Shown here: piece after piece, positions 1 to 12,158 of the stretch
Layout of the letters: each line of letters starts with the position of its first letter
How positions within the stretch are numbered: the first letter of the stretch is position 1
Origin: Ricinus communis
Lineage: Eukaryota; Streptophyta; Magnoliopsida; Malpighiales; Euphorbiaceae
Direction of reading: 5' to 3'
DNA length: 64,000 nt
Assembly (NCBI RefSeq): GCF_019578655.1
Contig: NC_063264.1
Span: 12,937,213-13,001,212 of the forward strand
Notes under the pieces: generated by a model
The model's input: the letters and a program-made list of their open reading frames with translations, nothing else
What the model was told of the DNA's origin: nothing
The model's database searches: none
Program-made: the position numbers and the translations under genes

Positions 1-1497
1 TATACTCCTTTTATGGTGTTATTTTCTCAAACCCACAAATATACCCCTATTAGAGGGTTATTTTCTCATATTCACAAATATGTTGCTTTCATGGGGGTTT
101 CTCTCTTATGTTAACAAATATACCCACCTCATGGGGTTGTTTTCTAATTTTCACAATATACCCCTCTTATGGGGTTTTTTTCTCGTATTAAAAAATATCC
201 CTCTTAAGCGGGTTATTTTTCATACTTACCAATATACCCCTCTTCTTGGGTTGTTTTCTTATATTCACAAATATACCCCTCTAATGGGGTTGTTTCATAT
301 CATAAATATACCGCTCTTATGGGATGTTTTCTCTTATATTGATAAAGATAGCCCTTTCTTATGGGGTTGTTCTATCATACTCACAATAAATGTACCCCTT
401 TTGTGGGGTTATTTTTTAATATTGACAAATGTACCCCTCTTACAAGCTTGTTTTCTAATATTGATAAAAAGTACCCCCCTTATGGGGTTGTTTTTCAATT
501 AAAAAGTACACTTGTTACGTAGTTATTTTCTCATATTAAAAATATATTCCTACCACGGGGTTGTTTACTCATATTCACAAATATATCTCTTTTACGGGAT
601 TGATTTCTCATATTCATAAATATAGCCCTTTTACGGCATTGTTTATTCATACTCACAAATATACCTGATTTACGGGATGTTTTCTTATATTGAGAAGTAT
701 ACCCCTCTTACGGGGTTATTTTCTCATATTAAAAAATATACCCCTTTTACGGCGTTGTTTTCTCAAACTGACAAATATACCCATCTTATGGGGTTGTTTT
801 CTCATATTCACAAATATACCCCTGTTATAGGGTTAATTTCTCATATTCATAAATATATCACTTCTACTACATTGGTTACTCATACTAACAAATATACCCG
901 ATTTACAGGGTGGTTTTCTAATATTTATAAATATACCCCTCTCACGAGGTTATTTTCTCATATTAAAAGATATACCCCTCTTATAGAGTTATTTTCTCAT
1001 ATTAAAAATATACTCCTATTATTTGGTTATTTTCTTATATTCACAAGTATACCACACTTACAGGATTGATTTCTGATATTCATAAATATACGCCGTTTAC
1101 GATGTTGTTTCCTCATATTCATAAATATACCACTATGACAGGGTTGTTTTTTCATATTCACAAATATACCCCTCTCACGGGGTTGTTTTATAATTTTTAC
1201 AAATATACCCCTCTTACGGGATTATTCTCTAATATTAAAAAATATACCTCTTTTACGCGGGTGTTTTATCATACTCACAAGTATATCCCTTTTATGGGAT
1301 TGTTTTCTTATATTAAAAAATATACCCTTTTACGTGGTTGTTTTCTCAAACTCACAAATACACACCTCTTATGAGATTGTTTTCTTATATTCATAAGTGT
1401 ACCATTCTTCCGGGGTTAATTTCTCATATTCATAAATATACCCCTATTACCTCATACTAAAAATATACCGTAGGGGTTATTTTCTTATATTGACAAT
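1..1497 (-). repeat. 39-bp satellite array, reverse orientation
   Basis: About 38 head-to-tail units of a 39-bp monomer, read here as its reverse complement (blocks like CCCCTCTTACGGGGTTG followed by TTTTCTCATATTCACAAATA). Units diverge by point changes and small indels. Orientation flips near 1490-1500, where the last reverse unit (TTATATTGACA) abuts a forward unit (ATCCCATAAAAGGGG). The long ORFs here encode 13-residue repeats such as KYTPLTGLFSHIH and follow from the period being a multiple of three; I do not treat them as genes. Confidence 0.95.
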
Positions 1498-4400
1498 CCC
1501 ATAAAAGGGGTATATTTTTTAATATGAGAAAATAAAACTGTAAGAGGGGTATATTTGTGAGTAGGAGAAGACACCCGCGTAAAAGGGGTATTCTTTTAAT
1601 ATTAGAAAACAACACTGCAAGAGGAATATATTTATCAATATAAAAAATAACCCGTTAGTTGCGTATATTTGTGATTATGAGTAAACAATGTGATAAAAGT
1701 GATATATTTATATATATGAGAAATCAACCCCAAAGAGAGGGGTATATTTGCGAATATGAGAAAATAACCTTGTAACTGTTAAATTAGTATAATAGAAGAA
1801 CCTTGTAAAGAGGGGTATATTTCTTAATATTAGAAATAATCCCATATGAAGGGTATATTGTGACTACGCTAGAACATCCCGGTAAAAGGGGTGTATTTGT
1901 CAATATAAGAAAACAACCCCGTAATAGGAGTATATTTGTGAATCTAAGAAAACAACCCTGTAAAAGGGGTATATGTGAACATGAGGAAACATCGCCGTAA
2001 TAGGGGTATATTTTTCATATGAGAAAATAACCCTGTAAGAGGGGTATAGTTTGAATATGAGAAAATAACCCCATAAGAGTGGTATACTTGTGAATATGAG
2101 AAAACAATCCCGTAAGAAGGGTAGATTTATGAGTATGAGAAAACAACCCCGTAAGAGGGGTATATTTGTGAATATGAGAAAAATAACCCTGTAAGAGTGG
2201 TATATTTGTGAGTATTAGAAAAAACCCCATAAAAGAGGTATATTCCTTAATATCATAAGACAACCCGGAGAGTGGGGCATATTTGTCAATATAAGAAAAC
2301 AACCCGTAAGTCGGTATATTTGTGAGGATGATTAGAAAAACACCGTAAAAGGGATAAATTTATGAATATGAGAAATCAACCATGTAAGAGGGTATATTTA
2401 TGAATATGAGAAAATAACCTAGTAACAGTAGTATATTTTTTAATATGATAAAACAACCTCGTAAGAGGGCTATATTTGTCAATATTAGAAAATAATCCCG
2501 TAAGAGGGATATATTGTCAGTATGCTAGAACAACCCCGTAAAAGGGGTGTAGTTGTCAATATAATAAAACAACATAATAGGACTATATTTGTGAATATAA
2601 GAAAACAACCCTATAAGAGGGATATATTTATGAATATGAGGAAGCACACGTAATAGGGGTATATTTTTTAATATGTGAAAACAACCCCATAAGAAAGGTA
2701 TATTTATGAATATGAGAAGACAACCCCGTAAGAATGGTATATTTGTGAGTATGAGAAAACAATCCCATAAGAGGGGTATATTTGTGAATATGAGAAAACA
2801 ACCCCGTAAGAGTTGTATATTTGTGAGTAGCAAAAAACAACCCCATAAAGGGGTATATTCTTTCATATTAGAAGACAACTTCGTGAGAGGGGTACATTTG
2901 TCAATATAAGAAAACAACCCCGTAAGTCGAGTATATTTGTCAAGATGATTAAACAATGCCATAAAAGGGATATATTTTGAATATAAGAAATCAACCGCGT
3001 AAGATGGTATATTTGTGAACATGAGAAAACAACCCCGTAATAGGGGTATATATTTTAATATGAGAAAATAAATTCATAAGAGAGGTATATTTGTTAATAT
3101 TAAAAATCAACCCGTAAGAGGGGTATATTTGTGAGTATGATTGAATGATCCCGTAAAAGGGGTGTATTTGTCCATATCATAAAACAACTCCATAAGAGGG
3201 ATATATTTGTGAATATGAGAAAACAACCCCGTAAGAGGGGTATATTTATGATTATGAGAAAGCAACCTTGTAAAAGGGGTATTTTTCTGGTGTGAGAAAA
3301 CAACACTATAGAAGGTCTATTTTTTAATATGAGAAAACAACCCCGTAAGAGAAGTATTTTTGTTAGTAGAAGAAAACAACTCCATAAGTGGGTTATCTTT
3401 GTGACTATGAGGAAAGAACACCGTAGAAGGGGTGTATTTGTAAATACAAGCAAAAGACCCCGTGAGCGAGGTATATTTTTTAGTATGACAAATTAGCCCC
3501 ATAATAGGGGTATATCTTTTAATATAAGAAAACAACCCCGTGAGAGGGGTATATTTGTCAATATAAGAAAATAACCCTGTAAATGGTGTATATTTGTGTG
3601 TATAAGGAAACAACACCGTAAAAGGGGTATATTTATGAATGTGAGAAAACAACCCCATAAGAGGGATATTTTTGTTAATATTAGAAAACAAACCCTGTAA
3701 TAGGGATATATTTATGAATATAAGAAAACAACCCCATAAGAGGGGTATATTTGTGAATATGAGGAAACAACCTCCTCAGCGTGGTATATTAGTGAGTATC
3801 ATAACACAACCACGTAAAAGGGGTATATTTTTTAATATGATAAAACAATCTCGTAAGAGGGTATATTGTCAATATAAGAAAATAAGCCCTTAAGTCAGAT
3901 ATATTTCTGAGTATGACTAAACAACCCTATAAAAGGGATTTTATTTAAAAATATTTAAAAACAACCCCGTAAGAGGAATATATTTGTAAATATGAGAAAA
4001 CAACCCGTAAGAGTGGTATATTTGTGAATATAAGAAGACAACCCCATAAGAGGGATATATTTCTGAGTATATGAAAATAACCCAATAAAAGGGTTATATT
4101 TTTTAATATGAGAAAATAACCTCGTAAGAGGGGTATTATTATAAATAGAAGAAAACAACTCCGTAAGTGAGGTATACTTGTAAGTGTAAGAAAACAATAC
4201 CGTAAAAGGGATATATTTGTGAATATGAGAAATCAACCCCGTAAAAGGGATATATTTGTAAATATGAGAAAAACAACCCTGTAAGAGGGGTATATTTGTG
4301 AGTAAGATAAAACAACACCGTAAAAGTGGTGTATTTGTCAATATACAAAAACAACCCTATAAGAGGCATATATTTGTGAATATGAGAAAATATCCTATAA

Positions 4401-4509
4401 GAGAGGTATATTTCCGAGTATGAGAAAACAATCCTATAAAAGAGGTATATTTTTTAATATGAGAAACCAACAACCTAATAGGGGTATTTTGTCAATAGAA
4501 GAAAACGAT
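1498..4509 (+). repeat. 39-bp satellite array, forward orientation
   Basis: Forward units of the same satellite. A typical unit has two dyads, ATATTTGTGAATAT and ACCCCGTAAGAGGGGT, joined by a purine-rich linker (GAGAAAACA). Variant monomers recur in order. One dimer carries 'AAGTC' before the unit, then GAGTAAACAAC, then GAGAAATCAAC; it is seen near 2306, 2930 and 3893. The array is cut at 4509 by an LTR-like insertion and resumes at 4870. Confidence 0.95.
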
Positions 4510-4869
4510 TGTGACAGCCTAGCCTAGAGAAGCAGTCCAATGAGGGCGGCAAGTGGAAGCCGGGTCAAAGATAAGATGCCTAGAGAAGGAGCGGCTTCTG
4601 GCAGGCTTCTAGGATGGCAGCACTCTAAGGTACGGTGGTACATGAATGAATCGAATTACACATTTAAATTAGCTAATCACATGAGGCGCCTTTTGGTTGT
4701 TTGGCTGTGGAGTTATAGGAACTCCAAAGTTAAACTTGCTTAGTTCAGAGAAATTCCAAGATAGGGGACCTCCTAGGAAGTTCTCAAACTCACCAAAGGG
4801 ATAAAACCGTGAGGCCAGTGGGGGCCAAAGTAGACAATATCTCATGTAATCTGGTTTTGGGTCGTTACA
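4510..4869 (+). mobile_element. Solo LTR (360 bp) with 5S-rRNA-like segment, Cassandra-like
   Basis: A 360-bp non-satellite block starting TGTGACAGCC and ending GGGTCGTTACA, so it has TG...CA termini. The flanks ACGAT (4505-4509) and ACAAC (4870-4874) fit a diverged 5-bp target duplication of the satellite's own ACAAC. The interior at 4719-4784 aligns without gaps to plant 5S rRNA as I recall it, matching about three quarters of bases. 5S-derived segments inside short LTRs are the hallmark of Cassandra TRIM retrotransposons. No second LTR or internal region is present, so this reads as a solo LTR. The 67-codon ORF at 4540-4743 is not convincing. The family name is inference. Confidence 0.65.
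4719..4784 (+). promoter_or_regulatory. 5S-rRNA-like internal promoter region
   Basis: AACTCCAAAGTTAAACTTGC (4720 region) resembles the 5S A-box/IE segment, and GGGACCTCCTAGGAAG (4764-4779) resembles the 5S C-box. The spacing between the two is the same as in 5S rRNA. The middle portion is poorly conserved. In Cassandra elements such segments can recruit RNA polymerase III; whether this one is functional is unknown. Confidence 0.55.
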
Positions 4870-7046
4870 ACAACTCTGTAAGTTGGCTATATTTATAAGT
4901 GTGAGGAAATAACATCGTAAAATGGGTATATTTATGAATTTGAGAAAATAATCACGTAAGAGGGGTATATTGCTGAGTATATGAAAACCCTATAAAAGGA
5001 GTATATTTTTTAATATGGAAAAACAACCCCGTAAGAGGGATTTTTTGTCAATAAAGAAAACAACTCCATAAATGGGGTATATTTGTGAGTATGAGGAAAC
5101 ATAGCCGTAAAATGGGTGTATTTGTGCATATGAGAAATCAACCCCGTAAGACGGGTATATTTGTGAATATCAGAAAACAACCTCATAAGAGGGGTATATT
5201 ATTGAATAAGATAGAACAACCACATAAAATTATCAATATTAGAAAATAACCCCGTAAGAGGGGTGTATTTGTGAATATGAGAAAACAACCCCGTAAAGGG
5301 GTATATTTGTCAATATGAGAAAAGAATCTCGTAAGAGAGATATATTTGCAAGTATGTCAAATAAGCTCCATAATAAGGGTATATTTTTAATATAAGAAAA
5401 TAACCCTGTAAGAGGGGCATATTTGTCAATATAAGAAAATGACCTTGTAAATACAGTATATTTGTGAGTATAAGGAAATAACACCATAAAGGGGTATATT
5501 TATGAATATGAGAAAATAACCGGGTAAAAGGGCTATATTTCTTCATATGAGAAAACAACCCTGTAAAAGGGGTATTATTATTAATATTAGGAAAAAACAA
5601 CCCTATAAGTAGGGTATATTTGTGAAGATGAGAAAACAACCCCGTGAGAGGAGTATATTTATGAGTATGAGAAAACAACCCCATAATAGGGGTATATGAG
5701 TATGAGAAAACAACCCTATAAAAGGAGTGTATTTTTTAATATGAGCAAAAACCCCTAAGAGGGGTATATTTGCCAATAGAAGAAAACAATCCCATGACTG
5801 GGGTGTATATATGAGTATGAAGAAACAACACCGTAAAAAGGGTAAATTTGTAAATATAAGAAATCAACCCCGTATGAGCGGTATATTTGTCAATATAAAA
5901 GAATAACCCCATAAGTCGGGTGTATTTGTCAGTATGAGTAAACAACACCGTAAAAGCAATAAATTTATGAATATGAGCAGTCAATCTCGTAAGAGGGGTA
6001 TATTTGTGAATATGAGAAAGCATCCCCATAATAGTGGTATATCTTTTAATATGATAAAACAACCTCGTAAGAGGGGTATATTTGTGAATATGAGAAAACA
6101 ACCCTGTAAGAGGGGTATATTCGTTAATATGAGGAAACAACCCCGTTAGCATGGTATATTTATGAGTATCAGAAAACAACTCCGTAAAAGGGGTATATTT
6201 TTTAATATGATTAGATAACCGCGGAAGAGGGGTATATTTGCAATATAAGAAAACAACCTCGAAAGTCAAGTATATTTGTGAGTATGAGAAAACAACCATA
6301 AGAATGGTATATTTGTGAATATGAGAAATCAACCCCGTAAGAGGAGTATATTTGTGAATATAAGAAAACAACAACGTAAGAGGGGTATATTTGTGAGTAA
6401 GATTGAACAACCCCGTAAAAGGGGTGTATTTATCAATATAGGAAAATAACCCCTCAAGAGGGGTATTTTAGTGAATATAAGAAAACAACCCCATAAGAGA
6501 GGTATATTTTTTAATATGTGAAAAGAACCGCGTAAGAAGGTATAATTGTGAGTATGACAAATTAGCCCCATAATAGGGGTATATTTTCTAATATAAGAAA
6601 ACAACCCCGTAATAGGGGTATATTTGTAAATATGAGAGAACTACCCTATAAGAGAGGTATATTTGTGAATATGAGGAAACAACGCCATAATAAGGTATAT
6701 TTATGAATATGAGAATTCAACCCCGTAAGAGGGGTATATTTGTGAGTATGAGAAAACAACCATGTAAAATGGTATATTTTTAATATGAGATAACAACCTT
6801 GTAAGAGGGGTATATTTATCAATATAAGAAAACAACATCGTAAGTCAGGTTTATTTGTGAGTATGACGAAACAAAGCCATAAAAGGAGTATATTTATGAA
6901 TATGAGAAAACAACCGCGTAAAAGGGGCATATTTTTTCATATGAGAAAACAATCCTGTAAGAGTGGTATGTTTGTCAATATTAGAAAGCAACCCTGTAAG
7001 AGGGGTATATTTGTGAATATGAGAAAACAACCTTGTAAGAGTGATA
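4870..7046 (+). repeat. 39-bp satellite array, forward orientation
   Basis: Continuation of the forward array, about 56 units. It resumes inside the unit (ACAACTCTGTAAG) exactly where the insertion at 4510-4869 cut it. It ends at TGATA (7042-7046), the target site of the copia element. The TCGG-type dimer recurs near 5920 and 6842. Confidence 0.95.
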
Positions 7047-8225
7047 TGTTGTCCCTTGTAACCAAGAACTGCGGTTGAATTGGTGACTTCAAATTGCAAA
7101 GATTAATGATTTTAGGTAAAAACACAAGAGATTTAGAATAATGTAAGGAGATTAAGGGTTAGAGAAGATGACACAAGGGTTTATAGTGGTTCGAGAACAA
7201 ACTTCCCTACATCCACTCCTTAAGCTCACACTTGAGTGTTTCACTATAATCACTAAGATTACAAAGCTTTGGGTTTTGCAAGTTCACCCAACAACTTGGT
7301 GTTTTCAAGACTCACACTAAACCTCTTCCCATAGTGAATCAATCTCTCACTAAGTCTATCAATCCTTGAGTATTAATGGTTACTCAACAATAAATCCTTT
7401 TATGTTTTTAATACCTAGACTCACACAACAACCCTTCTGTATTTTAGTTGAACAAAGAGTTTCAACTTAATACACTTAACAAAGAAAGAAATTGAGTGTA
7501 GAAAGTTGAGAAATAAATGTGTAAGAGTTTTGGTATATCTAAAGCACACATTTAGTTGTAGAGTTTTTAAGAGGAGTATTTATACACATACCAACCCCTT
7601 TGAGATGATATAATAAGGCCAAAACTTTTTAGTTGCAAGATTTTAATGACTTGGCAAAAATTGCCTAAGTTCATGGAAAGCGCCCCCGCTCTCTGCAAGT
7701 GCGCTCGCGCTTTCTAAAAGAGACATTGGAGCTCCAACGGCTTTAGCCACGTGGCACTAATAGGGTGGCTGAAATCTCAATGGTTAGTGACATCGCATTA
7801 ATTGCGAAAACTGCCCCCATGCCACAATAGCACCCTCGTGCTTGCCTTATCCATGTCTAGAAGTGCCCTCGTGCTTCTTGTCGAGCTGTCATCTGCCAGT
7901 TTTTATCTCAAGTCTTAAAGTGAGGCACCATCGCGCTTCTTGAAGCTTTGACATTTTGACTGCCAGGTGTCAAGAGGCAATTGGCCAATGTCAACTGGAC
8001 TTTTCAATGTCTTACAAACTTTTATCATATGAAATGCGACCCCGCACCTTGAAAGCGCCCTCGCGCTTTTAGGTGTTTGTACAAGACTTGCTTTAAGGTT
8101 CAACAATGCTTAGTCTAAGCTTGGTTCCTTTGGTGCTCTATCACATAGACACTCAGTCATGATATTAATGATAATTAATTTAGTCATTAGGATCAAATAG
8201 AGATTAATTGCACCTTAGGTCAACA
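7047..8225 (-). repeat. 3' LTR of copia element (1179 bp)
   Basis: Begins TGTTGTCCCTTG and ends TTAGGTCAACA on the plus strand, and pairs along its length with 15554-16518. It contains GC-rich stretches with repeated GCGCCC/CGCGCTT words (about 7680-7720, 7800-7880 and 8035-8070) that stand out from the AT-rich surroundings. The other LTR lacks about 170 bp of this copy (roughly 7870-8040). Confidence 0.9.
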
Positions 8226-8240
8226 ATCTCCCCGTTTTTT
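8226..8240 (-). other. Polypurine tract of copia element
   Basis: Read on the minus strand, the bases immediately upstream of the 3' LTR are AAAAAACGGGGAGAT. A purine run touching the LTR edge is the expected plus-strand priming site, and it confirms that the element is transcribed leftwards. Confidence 0.75.
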
Positions 8241-10500
8241 ATTTTGACAACCAAATTGATTAGAAATTCAAAATTGATCAAGTTTAGATGCAATTGAATA
8301 GTTAAGAACTAACATTCAAGAGTCAAAGGAACAATTTACTTTAAGGGTTTAACAATTTATTAATCCCCTTAATTTTTGTATTTCCTCCCCTTTAGTTTTT
8401 GTAATTGAGCATATTTTTCATCTAGATTCTAAGCATATCATATACTTCACAATTTAAGAACTTCAAGCATATCATATATTTCACAATTTAAGAATTTCTC
8501 CCCCTTTTTATGTACTTATGAAATTTAGAACTTTCTCCCCTTTAGTCAAGTTAGGTCTCTTTTCCTCTTTTCATTTGTCATGTATTAATCAATTTAGGTT
8601 TCTCTCCTATTGGAAAAATTAAAAAGAACAAGGAAAGTAAATTGCAAGGAGATATAAAATAAGATAAGATTTCATTTATAAAGAAAATGCTTTACATATG
8701 TATGATCAATGAAATGGAATCATGCATGAGAAGGAAAAAAACAAAATGAGAAATGAGAAAATGAAATAAAAATAAGAGATCAATATTCTTCTTCTTCCTC
8801 TTGAAAAACCATAAGCTCCTTTCCTTTCCAGTAAAGCTTGTATAAGGAGGGGAAGTGGAGCCTCTTCTTCCTCCCAATCCTCTACATGACAATGAGGAAT
8901 CTTGTGGGCTTTTTGGATTTCCACTAAATCGGCATGCAAAATGATGGAGATAAGTTCAAGTTTTCTCTATTTGCTTAAGCACTTTGTCCTCAAAAGAAAG
9001 AGAAGATAAAGTGGGAAAAGAGGAAGGGGTTGGCTAACTTAGTATCCTATAGTCTTTCTTCCTTTTCTTCCTATGAGTAAAAGAACTCCCCATCTATTTC
9101 CCACTTAGGTCCAAGTCCAATGACTTCGGCATATGCTCAAGGAAAGCTAATCCTAGCAAAAATGGTGAGATAGAAGGGGTTAGAAAAGTCTTATTTATAG
9201 GAGCGAGGGCTTGGAAGTGTTTGGCAATTTTGATGACATGTGAGGAGACAAGAATGGCACCTTTTTGAATATTGCCAATGAATCATCACATAGAGGAAAA
9301 GATCTTTTTGTGGAACTTTCTCAACCCCATTATCCCTTGCATGGATGTTGGTAGGTCTCATCCTATGCACTACCTAATGTGTTAAGGATTTGAGGTCTTT
9401 GGAGAGGAAGTCTTTAGAATGGGTTTCTTTGATTGAGATTTGCCTCCAAAATTGGGAAAAAGAAAGAGGCATTTCTACAAGATTTTCAATAATTGAGAGA
9501 TGGCTTCTTTCTTGAAAACCAAAGATATAAGAGAATTGGGTTCTAGAAAGGGTTCTTCTCTCCCAAAGAGCCTAAACTCTATCCATAATAATCATCCCCA
9601 TCTCCCTTTTTGTTAATAACTAAGATAGAAAGAAATTCCTGGTAAGATTCTCAAATCTTATTTCTAAGATTTGGGGTAGGAATAAGTCTCTTAGCCCTAC
9701 ATTGTCAAGGAGTGTGTGTACCTCTTGTGAAACACTAAGCTTAATAAGGACTTCTTCATTAAAGAATCTACTAGGTTAAGTTTCTTTCCTCTCTATAATC
9801 ATGTAATTAATCCTTGCATCATCATTCGCATCCTTCATTCTTTCAAAGATTGTTTCGGATGAAGAAGATCTTCTTCTAATAGCCTTTCTTAGACCCATAC
9901 TTGTCTTTCAAGAAGCAGAAGAGAGGTTTTGGAACTTTGAAGAAGAATGAAGGACTTTTGAAGGCTCAAAATGAATAAGTGTGTAAGAAGTGATGCAAAT
10001 GTATAAAATGTGGCTTTTATAGCCTTAGGGAGGGTTTGAAAATGGTTAAAAATGGATAATTCAACATTAAAGCTCATTTTCAAAAATTTATAACAACTAG
10101 TTTTTGCTGAAATCGGGGAGAAGTGTGATCGCACTTTTGAAAAAATAGTCACAACAGCTATAATTTTAAGGAAACTGCAGTCATTCTAAGGAGTCGCGAG
10201 CATGCTTATAAGGTTATTTCCAAGATTGCATATGGACCTATAAAGCACGAGCGCGCTTTTTGTAATTTCAAGCAAAAATGAATGAATAAGCATGCACTTT
10301 TCACATTGATCACATCATTTTATGTATGAGTATCCAAATGCACAAAGATTAAAAATGATCTAGTGCTAAGACAATCTCAATACTTAAAATGAAATTGGAC
10401 AGGAATGAAGAATGCATAAGTATAGTAGGAAAGAATTTAAGCTAATGTGCTTCCATCTATCATTCCTAGATCTCTTTTTATGAAATCCATTCTCTCCTCA
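8241..10500 (-). pseudogene. Post-pol region of copia element with broken extra ORF
   Basis: About 2.26 kb between RNase H and the polypurine tract that encodes no standard pol domain. On the minus strand an ATG at 9898 opens a frame (MGLRKAIRRRSSSSETIFER...). It hits a stop after 40 codons but stays open for about 55 more (PSRFFNEEVLIKLSVSQEVH..., LLDNVGLRDLF). This resembles the accessory ORFs of some plant retroelements (env-like or ATHILA ORF1-like); I am not certain of the family. A further minus-strand stretch at 8706-8939 has an acidic patch (DWEEEE) followed by a hydrophobic tail. The rest shows nothing I recognise. Confidence 0.45.
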
Positions 10501-10501
10501 T

Positions 10502-10801
10502 TTAGGGGTTTAGTGAAAAATCATCTAATTGTTTGATTGTATCAATATACTCTAGTAGTATGCTACCATTTTGAACATGATCTCTCAAAAAATAGTGTCT
10601 AATATCTATGTGCCCACTCCTAGAGTGTTGAATAGGATTCTTAGAAAGGTTTAGAGCACTTGTGTTATCACATTTGATAGGAGTGTGATCAACCTCTCTC
10701 CTATAGTCTCTTAATTGTTGCCTCATCCAAAGGATTTGAGCACAATAACAGCCCACCGCCATATTTTCAGGCTTCAGCAATGGAGAGAGTAATCGAAACA
10801 T
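10502..10801 (-). pseudogene. copia RNase H domain remnant
   Basis: The minus-strand translation contains IKCDNTSALNLSKNPIQHSR followed by HIDIRHYFLRDHV, the C-terminal block of copia RNase H, which digests the RNA strand of the RNA:DNA hybrid. The catalytic Asp of CDNTSA is still present. The upstream part (AVGCYCAQILWMRQQL) keeps the typical spacing. The frame stops at 10502. It lies just downstream of the RT fragment, as expected for copia, but in a different open segment, so frameshifts separate them. Confidence 0.88.
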
Positions 10802-11024
10802 GTTTCTTACTAAACTAAGACACTAAGCATTCACCTAGAAGATGGCAAGTTTAGGAGGTGTTTTTCCTATCTAATAAACTACCGGCATAATCGACATCTG
10901 AATAACCTATTACATCAAATAATGTTTCCTAGGGTACCAAAGTCCTAAGTTCAAGGTTCCACTTAAATATTTTAGAATTCTTTTTATGGCATTAAAATGA
11001 GACTCTTTTGGACAAGATTGAAAT

Positions 11025-11720
11025 CTAGTACAAAGGCAAAATATTATACATAATATCGGGTCTAGAGGTAGTTAAATATAAGAGTAAACCAATCACACCT
11101 CTATAGAGCTTTTCATTTATGCTCTTACCCTTCTCATCCTTGTCCAATTTAGTTGTGACACTTATTAGAGTTTTGGCTACTTTGCAACCATCCATCTCAA
11201 ATTTCTTTAGGAGTTCTCTTGTGTACTTGGAATGGTTGATGAATATCCCATCCTTGCATTGCTTGATTTGAAGACTAAGGAAGAATTTGAGATCTCCCAT
11301 CATGCTCATTTCAAATTCCCTAGTCATATACTTAGCAAAATCCTCACAAAGCAACTCATTAGTAGCTCCAAACACAATGTTGTAACATAAATTTGGACAA
11401 TTAGAGTATCATGTTTATGTTTCTTTATAAAAAAAGTAGTGTCAACCTTGCCTTTATGAGATCCAATTTAAATTGAAGGAGCCAAGCTAAAGCTAAAGGA
11501 TTTAAAAGAACTAAATTGGAAAACTTCATTTGATGCTCTAGGAGCTTGCTTCAACCTATATAAGGCTTTATAGAAATTTTGAAAATGATTAGGAAACTTA
11601 TGATTAAATCTTCAAAGCGAGGCTCTAAACATAGACTTCCTCCTCTCTTGAAGACCATACTCAAAGGCCCACTTTTCATATCCATTTGAAACAACTTAAA
11701 TATCATGTGACATGCATATG
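11025..11720 (-). pseudogene. copia reverse transcriptase remnant, YVDD destroyed
   Basis: The C-terminal part is open on the minus strand at 11025-11375 (FGATNELLCEDFAKYMTREF..., MMGDLKFFLSLQIKQ, SKYTRELLKKFEM), a clear copia RT. Upstream pieces in other frames include KALYRLKQAPRAS and GKVDTTFFIKK. The catalytic YVDD codons should fall at about 11376-11389. There the minus strand reads TATGTTACAACATTG, so both Asp codons are gone and a base is missing. This copy cannot encode an active polymerase. Confidence 0.9.
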
Positions 11721-12158
11721 CTAAAAGCATCCTAATAGCTTCTAAAGGGGAATAAGCCTAGCATAAAATTGCACTTTATAATCAATGGTCTAGTTCCAAT
11801 CAATTCTTAACAACCTACATATTGCGAGTATATATTCTAGCTTTATTTGCTAATGTTTATTGGTTAACAGAGACTTGCTCATCTAGCTTATTTATAAACA
11901 CCCATTTACAACCTATAATTTGGTTATCCTTGGGTCTTAAATTGGTTGAGTTCCCACACTTTTTTTCTCTTAAATTGGTTGAGTTCATTTTTCATAGCAA
12001 TCACCCAACTTTCATCCTTTAGAGCCTCATCAATGGTCTTTCGCTCAATTTGAGAAATAAAGGCTATATTATTTAAAGCTAGTAGTTTAGAACAAGTACT
12101 TACACCTTTTGATAGATCTCCGAATGATTTATGTAGGAGGATGATCCTTTTTGAAGTT

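Noticed and set aside
4540..4743. 67-codon ORF in the short LTR
   Set aside because: Overlaps the start of the 5S-like segment, and there is no domain or expected coding content in such LTRs.
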